DNA from: JAHFPN01 sp963765745
GTDB lineage: Bacteria > Pseudomonadota > Alphaproteobacteria > Rhizobiales > Xanthobacteraceae
Assembly (NCBI GenBank): GCA_963765745.1
Contig: CAVXXM010000003.1
Location: 558,001-622,000 of the forward strand
DNA: 64,000 bases
Direction: 5' to 3'
This document shows positions 1 through 10,455 of this stretch, one piece after another. The stretch's first letter is position 1. Each line of letters opens with the position of its first letter. The position numbers and the translations under genes are program-made. Below the pieces are notes generated by a model that worked only from the letters and a program-made list of their open reading frames with translations, was not told where the DNA came from and did not search any database.

Positions 1-1
1 G

Positions 2-541
2 AAGCACGACGCGGCGGCGTTCGCGAAAGTCCCGGGCGAAAAGCAGGTTTCGGCGCGCGGCATCGAGGTCGGCCACATCTTCTATTTCGGCACCAAGTAT
101 TCGGAGCCGATGAAGGCGACGGTGGCCGGGCCGGACGGGGCCATGCACCCGGTGCACATGGGCTCCTACGGCATCGGGCCGTCGCGGCTGGTGGCGGCCC
201 TCATCGAGGCCAGCCACGACGAGAACGGCATCGTGTGGCCCGAGCCGATCGCGCCGTTCCGGGTGGGGCTTTTGAACCTGAAACAAGGGGATAAGGCCAC
301 GGATGGCGCCTGTGAGACGCTTTATCGTGATCTTGAAGCAGCCGGAATCGACGTACTCTATGACGACTCGGATGAGCGGCCGGGGGCGAAATTCGCCTCC
401 ATGGATCTGATCGGATTGCCCTGGCAGTTGATCGTCGGGCCGAAGGGGTTGGCCGAAGGCAAGGTGGAGATCAAGCGGCGCGCGGGGGGCGCGCGCGAGC
501 AGGTCGCGCTCGGCGAGGCGGTCGCCCGCCTCAAGGGCTGA
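2..541 (+). CDS. proS: Prolyl-tRNA synthetase, C-terminal part (5' end outside window)
   Basis: ProRS charges tRNA-Pro in the cytoplasm. The frame is open from the first bases of the window to the stop, so this is the last ~179 residues of a longer gene. Near the start it shows the class II motif 3 region (HMGSYGIGPSRLVAALIE), where the GIGPSR stretch holds the ATP-binding arginine. An anticodon-binding domain follows (IAPFRVGLLNL to the end, with DDSDERPGAKFA). The stop lies 13 nt before the lolC-like gene. An internal ATG at 110 is not a real start, because conserved sequence continues upstream of it. Confidence 0.95.
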   Translation, partial: KHDAAAFAKVPGEKQVSARGIEVGHIFYFGTKYSEPMKATVAGPDGAMHPVHMGSYGIGPSRLVAALIEASHDENGIVWPEPIAPFRVGLLNLKQGDKATDGACETLYRDLEAAGIDVLYDDSDERPGAKFASMDLIGLPWQLIVGPKGLAEGKVEIKRRAGGAREQVALGEAVARLKG

Positions 542-554
542 AAGGAATTCCGCT

Positions 555-1823
555 ATGGCCGCGAAAACCGGTACCGCCCCCTTTTCCGCGTTCGAATGGA
601 TGCTGTCGCTGCGCTATCTGCGCGCGCGGCGAAAGGAAGGCTTCATCTCGGTCATTGCCGGGTTCTCGTTCCTCGGCATCATGCTCGGCGTCGCCACCCT
701 CATCATCGTGATGGCGGTGATGAACGGCTTCCGCAAGGAACTCCTGTCCAAGATCCTCGGCCTCAACGGCCACATGCTGATCCAGCCGATCGAGCAGCCG
801 CTCACCGATTTCGCCAAAGTGGCGGAGCGAATCTCGGGCGTGAAGGGCGTCGTGCTCGCTGTGCCGCTGGTGGAGGGCCAGGCGCTGGCCTCGTCGCCGT
901 TTCATGCGGGCGGCGTGCTGGTGCGCGGCTATCGGGAAATGGACTTGAAGCGCCTGCCGGGCATCGGACCGAATATCCGCACCGGCTCGCTCGAGGGCTT
1001 CGACGGTGGGCAAGGCGTGGTGATCGGGAAGCGGCTTGCCAATTCCCTTTCCGTGCGCGCCGGCGATCAGGTGACGCTGGTGGCGCCGCGCGGCGCGGTC
1101 ACGCCGATGGGCACCACGCCGCGGATCAAGACCTACAAGGTCGCGGCCGTGTTCGAGGTCGGCATGTCGGAATACGACGCGACTTTCGTGTTCATGCCGC
1201 TGGTCGAAGCGCAGGCCTATTTCAACCGGCCCAACGACGTGAGCGCCATCGAGGTCTATACCGACAATCCCGACGCGATCGTCCAGTTTCGACGGCTCGT
1301 CGCCGACGCGGCCGAGCGGCCGGTGTTCATCGTCGATTGGCGGCAGCGCAACGCCACGTTCTTCAATGCGCTGCAGGTCGAGCGCAACGTGATGTTCCTG
1401 ATCCTGACTTTGATCGTGCTGGTGGCCGCGCTCAACATCGTCTCGGGCCTGATCATGCTGGTCAAAGACAAGGGCCAGGACATCGCGATCCTGCGCACCA
1501 TGGGCGCGACCAAGTGGGCGGTGATGCGCGTATTCTTCGTCACCGGCGCGAGCATCGGGGTGGTCGGCACGATCGTCGGTTTCGCGCTCGGGCTCGTGGT
1601 TTGCCTCAATATCGAAGCGATCCGGCGCGGCATCTCGTGGCTCTTGTCCACCGAGCTGTTTTCGCCGGAACTCTATTATCTGAGCCGGCTCCCGGCCACG
1701 ATCGACTCGACCGAAACGACGGCGGTGGTGCTGATGGCCCTGGTGCTGTCGTTCGCCGCCACCGCCTATCCCGCCTGGCGGGCGGCGCGCCTCGACCCGG
1801 TCGAGGCGCTTCGCTACGAGTGA
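555..1823 (+). CDS. lolC: Lipoprotein-releasing ABC transporter permease (LolC/LolE family)
   Basis: Inner-membrane subunit that releases outer-membrane lipoproteins to LolA. The 422-residue product has the family layout: an N-terminal transmembrane helix (about residues 25-50), a large periplasmic domain (about 50-270), then three C-terminal helices (about 275-305, 320-350, 385-405). The motif NGFRKELLSKILGLNGH after the first helix and the closing AAxxPAWRAARLDPVEALRYE are typical of LolC/E and MacB-like permeases. The ATG at 555 follows an AAAGGAA ribosome-binding site. The ATPase gene starts 4 nt after the stop. Alphaproteobacteria usually have one LolC/E-type subunit, so the C or E label is arbitrary. 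Confidence 0.93.
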   Translation: MAAKTGTAPFSAFEWMLSLRYLRARRKEGFISVIAGFSFLGIMLGVATLIIVMAVMNGFRKELLSKILGLNGHMLIQPIEQPLTDFAKVAERISGVKGVVLAVPLVEGQALASSPFHAGGVLVRGYREMDLKRLPGIGPNIRTGSLEGFDGGQGVVIGKRLANSLSVRAGDQVTLVAPRGAVTPMGTTPRIKTYKVAAVFEVGMSEYDATFVFMPLVEAQAYFNRPNDVSAIEVYTDNPDAIVQFRRLVADAAERPVFIVDWRQRNATFFNALQVERNVMFLILTLIVLVAALNIVSGLIMLVKDKGQDIAILRTMGATKWAVMRVFFVTGASIGVVGTIVGFALGLVVCLNIEAIRRGISWLLSTELFSPELYYLSRLPATIDSTETTAVVLMALVLSFAATAYPAWRAARLDPVEALRYE

Positions 1824-1827
1824 GCGC

Positions 1828-2517
1828 ATGGCCGAGGAATCGCCCGCCCTTCACCTTGAGGCCATAGAGCGGCGCTATCGCCAGGGCGACGAAATTCTTG
1901 AGATCCTTTCCGGGGTGACGCTCTCGGTATGGCCGGGCGAGTCGGTGGCGCTGATCGCGCCCTCCGGCGCGGGAAAATCCACGCTGCTGCATATCGCCGG
2001 ACTCCTGGAGGAGCCGAACGCGGGCGAGGTATGGATCGGCGAGCAGGCCACGACGCGGCTCGGCGATGCCGAGCGCACCGCCATTCGCCGCGCCGACATC
2101 GGGTTCGTCTATCAGGCGCATCATCTGTTGCCCGAGTTTTCCGCGATCGAGAACGTCATGCTGCCGCAGATGATTTTCGGACTCGACAAGCGCGAGGCCC
2201 GCACGCGCTCGATGGAGCTGCTCGATTTCCTCGGGCTCGGGAAACGGCTCGATCACCGGCCGGCGGAGCTCTCGGGCGGCGAGCAGCAGCGGGTCGCGCT
2301 GGCGCGCGCGGTCGCCAACGCACCGCGTATCCTTTTGGCCGACGAGCCGACCGGGAACCTCGATCCGCATACGGCGGAGCACGTTTTCGGGACGCTGGAG
2401 AAGCTCGTGCGTGCCTCCGGGCTCGCGGCGGTGATCGCGACCCATAACCTCGATCTTGCCGACCGCATGACCCGCCGCGTCACGATCCGCGAAGGCAAGC
2501 TGGAAGAGTTGATCTGA
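1828..2517 (+). CDS. lolD: Lipoprotein-releasing ABC transporter ATP-binding protein
   Basis: Cytoplasmic ATPase that powers lipoprotein release with the adjacent permease. The 229-residue product contains a Walker A (APSGAGKSTLLH, about residues 44-55), a Q-loop (VYQAHHLLPEFSAIENV), the ABC signature (LSGGEQQRVALARA), a Walker B (ILLADEPTGNLD) and the switch histidine (ATHNLDLAD). The LLPEFSAIENVMLP stretch is characteristic of LolD. It follows the permease gene after 4 nt, so the two are almost certainly translated from one message. Confidence 0.95.
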   Translation: MAEESPALHLEAIERRYRQGDEILEILSGVTLSVWPGESVALIAPSGAGKSTLLHIAGLLEEPNAGEVWIGEQATTRLGDAERTAIRRADIGFVYQAHHLLPEFSAIENVMLPQMIFGLDKREARTRSMELLDFLGLGKRLDHRPAELSGGEQQRVALARAVANAPRILLADEPTGNLDPHTAEHVFGTLEKLVRASGLAAVIATHNLDLADRMTRRVTIREGKLEELI

Positions 2518-2612
2518 CCGCTCTTCACAGGCGTCGCCGTTCGAGTGCGACAGCGCTGGACTGGATCGGCCTCTAGCGCCCATCCTACGGATCGCGAGAA
2601 TCGGAGACCGTC

Positions 2613-5600
2613 TTGGCCGATCCCGGCTTCGTCCATCTGCACGTCCATTCCGCCTATTCGCTCCTGGAGGGCGCGCTGCCGATCGCGCGCCTCTCGGAGC
2701 TGGCGGTTACTGACCGGCAGCCGGCGCTGGCGCTCACCGACACCGGTAACCTGTTCGGGGCATTGGAGTTTTCGGAAAAGCTGGCCGAAGCCGGCATCCA
2801 GCCAATCATCGGCTGCGCGCTCGCGGTCGTGTTCGGCGACGAGCCCGCGGGCACCAACGGCGCGCGCGTGATGCGTCTGCCGCGCATCGTGCTGCTCGCC
2901 GCCAACGAGGACGGCTACCGGAATCTCATGGCACTGGTGTCGAAGAGCTTCCTCGAGGTCGAGCCCGAGACGGCGCCGCATGTGACAGCCGACTGGCTGG
3001 CGGCGCACGCGGACGGCCTGATCGCGCTCACCGGCGGGCCGGATGGCCCGATCGACGGAATGATCGCGGCGGAGAAGCCGGAGCTTGCGCGGGCACGGCT
3101 CGGCAAGCTCGAGGCGATATTCGATCGCCGTCTCTATGTTGAAATCCAGCGCCACGGTCTGGAGAGCGAACGGGCGGTCGAGCCGGCGCTACTCGAACTC
3201 GCCGACGAGGCCGGTCTTCCGATCGTCGCGACCAACGAGCCGTTTTTTGCGACCCGCGAGGATTACGAGGCGCACGACGCGCTGATTTGCATCGCCGAGG
3301 GCACGGGTGGTGGCCGAGACCGACCGGCGCCAGATGTCGCCCGAGCACCGCTTCAAGACGCGGCTCGAAATGGCGGAACTGTTCGCCGATTTGCCCGAGG
3401 CGATCGAGGCCAGCGTCGAGGTCGCCAAGCGCTGCGCGTTCCGGCCGAAGACGCGAAATCCGATCCTGCCGCGCTTCACGGTCGGCGACAAAGCCGCCGA
3501 CGAGGGCAAGGAGCTGAAGAAGCGCGCGGAGGCGGGGCTCGCCGCGCGGATCAAATCGCACGGTTTCGCGCCCGGCCTAGCCGAGCAGGAATACCGCGAC
3601 CGGCTAGCCTTCGAGCTCGAGGTCATCGCCGGCATGAAATACGCCGGCTACTTCCTGATCGTCGCCGACTTCATCGTGTGGGCGAAAAATCGCGGCATCC
3701 CGGTCGGGCCGGGGCGCGGCTCGGGCGCCGGGCTCGCTGGTGGCCTATGCGCTGACCATCACCGATCTCGATCCGCTCCGCTTCGGGCTGCTGTTCGAGC
3801 GGTTCCTCAACCCGGAGCGCGTGTCGATGCCGGACTTCGACATCGACTTCTGCCAGGACCGGCGCGACGAGGTGATCCGCTACGTGCAGGAGCGCTATGG
3901 CCGCGACCAGGTGGCGCAGATCATCACCTTCGGCACGCTGCAGGCGCGCGCCGTGCTGCGCGACGTCGGGCGCGTGCTGGAAATGCCCTACGGGCAGGTC
4001 GACAAGCTCACCAAGCTGGTGCCGTACAATCCGGCGGCGCCCGTGATGCTCGCGAAAGCCATCGAGGGCGAGCCGCGGCTGCAGGAAGCGGCCGCTTCGG
4101 ACGAGCGCGTGGCGCGGCTGTTCGATATCTCGCTGAAGCTCGAGGGGCTCTACCGCCACGCCTCGACGCACGCCGCCGGCATCGTGATCGGCGACCGGCC
4201 GCTGGTGGAGCTGACGCCGCTCTACCGCGATCCGAAATCGGACATGCCGGTGACCCAGTTCAACATGAAATGGGTCGAGGCCGCGGGGCTGGTGAAGTTC
4301 GACTTCCTTGGGCTGAAGACGCTGACCGTGCTGGAGACGGCCAAGCGCCTGCTCGCCGAGCGCGGCATCCAGATCGACATCAACGCGCTGCCGCTCGACG
4401 ACAAGAAAACCTACGAGCTGCTCGCGCGCGGCGAGACCGCGGGCGTGTTCCAGATCGAAGGTCAGGGCATGCGCCGGGCGCTGGTGGAGATGCGGCCGGA
4501 CCGCTTCGACGACATCATCGCGCTGGTGGCGCTCTACCGGCCAGGCCCGATGGCCAATATCCCGACCTATAACGCGCGCAAGCACGGCCAGGAAAAGCCC
4601 GACTATATCCACCCCAAGATCGAGGCGGTGCTGAAGGAAACCTTCGGCGTCATCATCTATCAGGAACAGGTGATGCAGATCGCGCAGATCCTCGCCGGCT
4701 ATTCGCTCGGCGAGGCGGATCTGCTGCGGCGGGCGATGGGCAAGAAGATCCGCAAGGAAATGGCCGCCCAGCGCAGCCGCTTCGTCTCCGGCGCGGTCGA
4801 GCGCGGGGTGGAGCGCGATCATGCCGACGCGATTTTCGATCTGCTGCAGCGCTTCGCCGATTACGGCTTCAACAAGAGCCACGCGGCGGCCTATGCGCTG
4901 GTCGCCTATCAAACCGGGTATCTCAAGGCGAATTATCCGGTCGAGTTTCTTGCCGCCTCGATGACGCTCGATATTTCCAACACCGACAAGCTCGCCGAGT
5001 TCCGCCGCGAGGCGGAGCGGCTGAAGATCAAGGTGGTGCCGCCGTCGGCCAACCGCTCGGGCCGCGAGTTCGCGGCGGTCGATGGCGCCATCGTCTATGC
5101 GTTGGCCGCGCTCAAAGGCGTCGGCGCGCACGCGGTCGACGCCATCGTGACAGCGCGGAGCGAGCGGCCGTTCGCGGATCTGGCCGACTTCGCGGCGCGC
5201 ATCGACTCCCGCGCGGTGAACAAGCGCACGCTGGAAAGTCTCGCCGCCTCCGGTGCGTTCGACGAATTGGAGCCCAACCGCGCGCGGGCATTCGCGGCGG
5301 TTGAAGGCATGATGGGGCTCGCGCAGCGCGCGGGCTCGGACGCGGCCACCGGCCAGAACGAGTTGTTCGGCGGCGGCAGCGCCAAGGCCGCCTTGCGGAT
5401 TCCGGAGCTGGAGCCGTGGCTCCCGGCCGAGCGGCTCAAGCGCGAATACGAGGCGGTCGGCTATTTCCTCTCGGGCCATCCGCTCGACGACTACGCGACG
5501 GCGCTCAAGCGGCTGCAGGTGCAGCCCTGGATCGAATTCGCCAAGGCGGTGCGGAACGGCGTCAGCGCGGGCCGGCTCGCCGCCAGCGTCGTGTCGCGCG

Positions 5601-6055
5601 TCGAGCGGCGCACCAAGACCGGGAACAAGATCGGCATCCTCGGCTTCTCCGATCCCACCGGGCATTTCGAGGCGGTCATCTTCCAGGAGGGGCTGGCGCA
5701 GTTTCGCGACATCCTGGAGCCGGGGGCCGCGGTGCTGCTGCAGGTCGGAGCCGAGCTGCAGGGCGAGGACGTGCGCGTGCGCGTCCATAACGTCGAGGCG
5801 CTCGATAGCGTCGCCGCGCGCAACCAGCGCGGCCTGCGGGTGATCCTGAATTCCGCCGAGCCGATCGAGTTGCTGGCCAAGCGCCTGAACGGCGGCAATG
5901 GCAAGGGCGAAGGGGCCGGCGAGGTGAGCGTCGTGGTGCAGCTCGCGGAAGGGTCCGCGGTCGAGATCAAGCTGCCCGGCCGCTACGCGATCTCGCCGCA
6001 GGTGGCCGGCGCCGTGCGCGCGCTCGCCGGCGTGGTCGCGGTGCAGGAGATTTGA
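2613..6055 (+). CDS. dnaE: DNA polymerase III subunit alpha (two apparent frameshifts)
   Basis: Replicative polymerase catalytic subunit. The PHP domain begins at the start (FVHLHVHSAYSLLEGALPI); the Pol III core carries GRGSGAG and the catalytic PDFDIDF; finger, helix-hairpin-helix, OB-fold and tau-binding regions follow to the end. TTG is the likely start, with GGAG 8 nt upstream. Two +1 frameshifts interrupt the gene: GGG at 3305-3307 (expected GG, restoring EGTVVAETD) and GGG at 3730-3732 (restoring GSGAGSLVAYA). After correction it encodes 1146 residues, the usual length. Two inactivating lesions in the sole visible replicase are implausible, so sequence error is the preferred reading. 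Confidence 0.93.
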
Positions 6056-6077
6056 AAGTGGGAAAGTAGTCGAATTT

Positions 6078-6794
6078 TTATCTGATCGTCGTGGCTCGTA
6101 ACGACTCTAGAAATTTTTCCGCCCACTGCTCGCTCGGAACGGGTGGGCACCAAGGATTAACTTCAGAGCCCGGTTGCTCGCCGGTGTCATAAAACAGGTT
6201 TGGCCTGCTGTAATGAAAAGAGAACTCGTTTGACGCAAAGTCGCGCCGATACTCTCCAACATCCATTGAACCCGAGCGCTGGGCCCAAAATCTCACATAA
6301 AATCGATCACGAGGGAGATAAAGCTCAAAAACGTTGAACGACCGATTGTGGACGTAGCCGAGAACAAGACCGCGATCAATCTTGTCAATTGGCGTCGCTG
6401 CATCTGGATAACTAGTCAAATAGATAGCCCCGTGTGCTCGCAAAATTGCGTGCGATGCTGCAAGACGCTCATGCACCGACACCATGCCACGCGTGAGTTC
6501 TGCGAACCTTTGCTCAAGGACGGTGGAAGGCGCTGAACCGCGATTTGGTTCGAAGTGGAACGGAGGCCACGTGGACCCTTGGCGACGTTTCGCCTCCGCT
6601 AGCAGCTCGCGATAACGGCCGTTTGAAACTGGACCAAAGGAGCAAGAGTCCTGCCATGGGCCGACGAAATATTGGGCGGCAACTCGTTGGCTAATGTCCT
6701 TAGCAGGCAGAAACAGCAACAAGGCTGCCAATGTCGCGATAACCCACGGCCAAATTCGTCGCTTGGAAATAGTTGCGGTCAATCGTGCTGTCAT
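6078..6794 (-). CDS. Hypothetical protein with one N-terminal membrane anchor
   Basis: 238 residues, not recognised as any family. Residues about 13-32 form a hydrophobic segment after a basic start (TISKRR), suggesting a signal anchor with the rest in the periplasm. The remainder is mixed, rich in Arg, Phe and Tyr, with a C-terminal cysteine (NPWCPPVP) and another in DSCSFGP that could pair. The gene lies alone between dnaE, whose stop it faces across 22 nt, and the rpsB operon. It is visibly less GC-rich than its neighbours, so it may have been acquired. Coding status is plausible from length and the membrane anchor but unproven. Confidence 0.6.
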   Translation of the reverse strand: MTARLTATISKRRIWPWVIATLAALLLFLPAKDISQRVAAQYFVGPWQDSCSFGPVSNGRYRELLAEAKRRQGSTWPPFHFEPNRGSAPSTVLEQRFAELTRGMVSVHERLAASHAILRAHGAIYLTSYPDAATPIDKIDRGLVLGYVHNRSFNVFELYLPRDRFYVRFWAQRSGSMDVGEYRRDFASNEFSFHYSRPNLFYDTGEQPGSEVNPWCPPVPSEQWAEKFLESLRATTIR

Positions 6795-7137
6795 CTTTGC
6801 AACGTCGCTCGCGCTGTTAGACCGCTCGGCTTTGGGGCTGGCCTCGATCCTAAGATGGTGCCGTTAGCAGATTGTATAATCATGTTGATGCTCGTATTTG
6901 ACGAGCTTCTGGTCTGGTTAGCCGACAATGATGAATTGTCGTTGTTTTCCTGCGGCTTACTTTGTGCGTTCGGCAGGACCGCGGTCGGCATGAGGCACCG
7001 TCTTGCTTGCACCCTCTGCCCCCGGCCCCTATAAGCGCGCCATCTCGCACGCGGACTCGCTTCCCTGGAGACAGGGCGGCATCCGGTGCTGGGCAAACGC
7101 CTGGCTCGGTCCGCGGAGGCTAACCGGAGAAGGAAAC
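6795..7137. other. Intergenic region upstream of rpsB
   Basis: About 340 bp between the divergent hypothetical gene and rpsB. The left two-thirds is comparatively AT-rich, and I see no convincing gene there; short ORFs on either strand lack any family signal. The right end holds a promoter-like sequence at 7007-7035 and the rpsB ribosome-binding site (GGAGAAGGA, about 7126-7134). Confidence 0.6.
7007..7035 (+). promoter_or_regulatory. Candidate sigma-70-type promoter for the rpsB operon
   Basis: TTGCAC at 7007-7012 and TATAAG at 7030-7035 are separated by 17 bp, a good match to housekeeping promoter spacing and consensus. Transcription would begin near 7042, giving a leader of about 95 nt before rpsB. 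The leader may bind S2 for autoregulation, as in other bacteria, but I see no defined structure. Confidence 0.5.
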
Positions 7138-8142
7138 ATGGCGCTGCCCGACTTCAGCATGCGCCAGCTTTTGGAAGCTGGCGTTCATTTCGGTCATCAA
7201 TCGCACCGCTGGAATCCGAAGATGGCTCCGTTCATCTTCGGCACCCGCAACAACATCCACATCATCGATCTCGCCCAGACCGTGCCGCTGCTGGCGCGCG
7301 CGCTGCAGGCGATCGCCGATACGGTCGCCAAGGGCGGCCGCATTCTGTTCGTCGGCACCAAGCGGCAAGCCTCGGAAGGCATCGCCGACGCGGCCAAGCG
7401 CAGCGCGCAGTACTACGTCAATTCGCGCTGGCTCGGCGGCACGCTGACCAACTGGAAGACGATCTCGAACTCGATCGCGCGTCTGAAGAAGATCGAGGAA
7501 ATGATCGGAACCGACGCCGGCGCCGCTTACACCAAGAAAGAGCGGCTCACGATGGCGCGCGAAAAGGCAAAGCTCGAGCGCTCGCTCGGCGGCATCCGCG
7601 ACATGGGCGGGGTTCCGGACCTGTTGTTCGTGATCGACACCAACAAGGAAGAAATCGCGATCAAGGAGGCCAGGCGCCTCAATATTCCGGTCGCGGCCAT
7701 CATCGACACCAATTCCAATCCGGACGGCATCACGTTTCCGATCCCGGGCAACGACGACGCGGGACGGGCGATCGTTCTGTATTGCGATCTGGTCGCCAAA
7801 GCTGCGATCGACGGCATCTCGCGCGCCCAGGGCGAGGCGGGGGTCGATCTGGGCGCCGCCGAGAAGCCGCCGGTCGAGTCCATTATCGAAGCGCCGAAGG
7901 CCGAATGGGAGAAGTTCGAGCCGCTGCCGGGCCCGCACGGGCCGCCCGACGACCTCAAGAAAATTCACGGCATCAGCCCGGACATCGAGAAGCAACTCAC
8001 CGAGATCGGCATTTTCCACTTCTCGCAGATCGCCTCGCTCGGCAAGACGGACGCGGCCAAGATCGGCGATATGGTCGGTCTGCCCGCGCGCATGGAAGGC
8101 TGGATCAAGGCGGCCAAGAAGCTCGCCGCCGAGACCGAGTGA
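7138..8142 (+). CDS. rpsB: 30S ribosomal protein S2 with C-terminal extension
   Basis: S2 is required for assembly and function of the small ribosomal subunit. The canonical part runs to about residue 235 (MRQLLEAGVHFGHQSHRWNPK, WLGGTLTNW, IPVAAIIDTNSNPDG). It is followed by a linker and about 60 residues resembling a helix-hairpin-helix module (DDLKKIHGISPDIEKQL ... IGDMVGLPARMEGWIKAAKKL). The total of 334 residues is longer than the ~240 of Escherichia coli, and such extensions occur in rhizobial S2. The ATG at 7138 is chosen from its strong ribosome-binding site; an upstream in-frame start at 7003 would lie in the promoter. tsf follows after 3 nt. Confidence 0.96.
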   Translation: MALPDFSMRQLLEAGVHFGHQSHRWNPKMAPFIFGTRNNIHIIDLAQTVPLLARALQAIADTVAKGGRILFVGTKRQASEGIADAAKRSAQYYVNSRWLGGTLTNWKTISNSIARLKKIEEMIGTDAGAAYTKKERLTMAREKAKLERSLGGIRDMGGVPDLLFVIDTNKEEIAIKEARRLNIPVAAIIDTNSNPDGITFPIPGNDDAGRAIVLYCDLVAKAAIDGISRAQGEAGVDLGAAEKPPVESIIEAPKAEWEKFEPLPGPHGPPDDLKKIHGISPDIEKQLTEIGIFHFSQIASLGKTDAAKIGDMVGLPARMEGWIKAAKKLAAETE

Positions 8143-8145
8143 ACC

Positions 8146-9075
<930 letters not shown>

Positions 9076-9093
9076 ACTCCCGGAAACCGTCGC

Positions 9094-9810
9094 ATGGGCA
9101 AGCCCCGCTATCGCCGCGTCCTCGTCAAGGTGTCGGGCGAGGCGCTGATGGGCGAGGAGCCGTTCGGGCTCCACGCCCCGACGCTCGCCCGCATCGCCGC
9201 CGATCTCACCAAAACGAAGAGGCTCGGCGTGCAGATCGCCGTCGTGGTCGGGGGCGGAAATTTCCTGCGCGGGGCTAATTTCGCCGGCACCGGCATCGAC
9301 CGCGCCACCGCCGATCAGATGGGCATGCTGGCGACCGTGATGAACGCGCTCGCGCTCGAAGCCGCAATCGAGAAAGCCGGGGCGCCCGCGCGCACGCTCT
9401 CGGCGATCCGCATGGCTAGCGTGTGCGAGCCCTATTCGCGCCAGCGCGCGCTGAAGCATCTCTCCGCCGGCCGGATCGTCGTGCTCGCCGGCGGCACCGG
9501 AAATCCCTATTTCACCACCGATACCGGCGCCACGCTGCGCGCGGCCGAGCTGCGTTGCGAGGCAGTGTTCAAGGCCACCGGGGTCGATGGCGTCTACGAT
9601 GCCGACCCCAAGCGCTACCCGAAGGCCAAGCGCTTCGAAAAGCTGAGCCACGACGAGGCGTTAGCGCGGGATCTCAAGGTCATGGACGCTTCCGCCTTCG
9701 CGCTTGCCCGCGAGGCCGGCTTGCCTATCATCGTGTTCTCGATCCGCGAAAAGGGCGCCATTTCCGCCGCGATACGCGGAGAGGGTAAGGCGACGACGGT
9801 CGCGCCATAA
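9094..9810 (+). CDS. pyrH: Uridylate kinase
   Basis: UMP kinase of the bacterial amino-acid-kinase type, making UDP for nucleotide and cell-envelope synthesis. The 238 residues show the phosphate-binding start (RVLVKVSGEALMG), GGGNFLRG, DQMGMLATVMNALAL and the C-terminal TGVDGVYDADPK nucleotide-binding region. Position between tsf and frr is conserved across proteobacteria. Confidence 0.97.
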   Translation: MGKPRYRRVLVKVSGEALMGEEPFGLHAPTLARIAADLTKTKRLGVQIAVVVGGGNFLRGANFAGTGIDRATADQMGMLATVMNALALEAAIEKAGAPARTLSAIRMASVCEPYSRQRALKHLSAGRIVVLAGGTGNPYFTTDTGATLRAAELRCEAVFKATGVDGVYDADPKRYPKAKRFEKLSHDEALARDLKVMDASAFALAREAGLPIIVFSIREKGAISAAIRGEGKATTVAP

Positions 9811-9872
9811 GCGCGCAACACTTGGGCGCATAAGTCTTGCGCGATCCGATCCCATTCTCGACGAGGTGAATC

Positions 9873-10436
9873 ATGGCAGCAGGAACCTTCGACCTCGCCG
9901 ATATCAAGCGCCGCATGCAGGGCGCGGTCGGCGTGCTGAAGACGGAACTCGGCGGGCTTCGCACCGGGCGAGCTTCCGCGCATCTGCTCGATCCGGTCGT
10001 AGTCGAGGCCTACGGACAGAAGATGCCGCTCAATCAGGTCGCCAGCGTCAGCGTGCCGGAGGCGCGCATGATCTCGATCCAGGTCTGGGACCATTCGAAC
10101 GTGAAGGCGGTGGACAAGGCGATCCGCGACGCCAATCTCGGCCTCAGTCCGCAGACCGAGGGCGAGGTCATCCGGCTCCGTATTCCTGAGCTCAATCAGG
10201 AGCGCCGCCAGGAATTGGTCAAGCTCGCCCACAAGTACGCCGAGACCGCCCGCATCGCCGCACGCCACGTGCGGCGCGACGGGATCGACAATCTGAAGAA
10301 GCTGCAGAAGGAAGGCCACGTCAGCGAGGACGAGATCAAGCGCCACGAAATCGACGTGCAGAAGACGACCGATGCGACGATCCACGAGATCGACCAGACG
10401 CTCGGACAGAAGGAAAAGGAAATCATGTCCGTCTGA
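9873..10436 (+). CDS. frr: Ribosome recycling factor
   Basis: RRF splits post-termination ribosomes together with EF-G. The 187-residue product has the three-helix bundle signature: GELGGLRTGRAS-like start (KTELGGLRTGRASAHLLDPV), the YGQKMPLNQVASVSVPEARM domain II, and the long C-terminal helix (RQELVKLAHKYAETARIAARHVRRDGID). It lies 62 nt downstream of pyrH, in the usual order. Confidence 0.97.
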   Translation: MAAGTFDLADIKRRMQGAVGVLKTELGGLRTGRASAHLLDPVVVEAYGQKMPLNQVASVSVPEARMISIQVWDHSNVKAVDKAIRDANLGLSPQTEGEVIRLRIPELNQERRQELVKLAHKYAETARIAARHVRRDGIDNLKKLQKEGHVSEDEIKRHEIDVQKTTDATIHEIDQTLGQKEKEIMSV

Positions 10437-10455
10437 GCCAGGACGGACCGACCCC

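Noticed and set aside
2613..3755. Separate short PHP-domain gene and separate polymerase gene instead of one dnaE
   Set aside because: Removing two extra G residues joins the parts into a normal full-length DnaE, so no gene split is needed.
6672..7034. 120-codon plus-strand ORF (and 6791-7096 minus) near rpsB
   Set aside because: They overlap the hypothetical gene and the rpsB promoter, have no start context and no recognisable domain.
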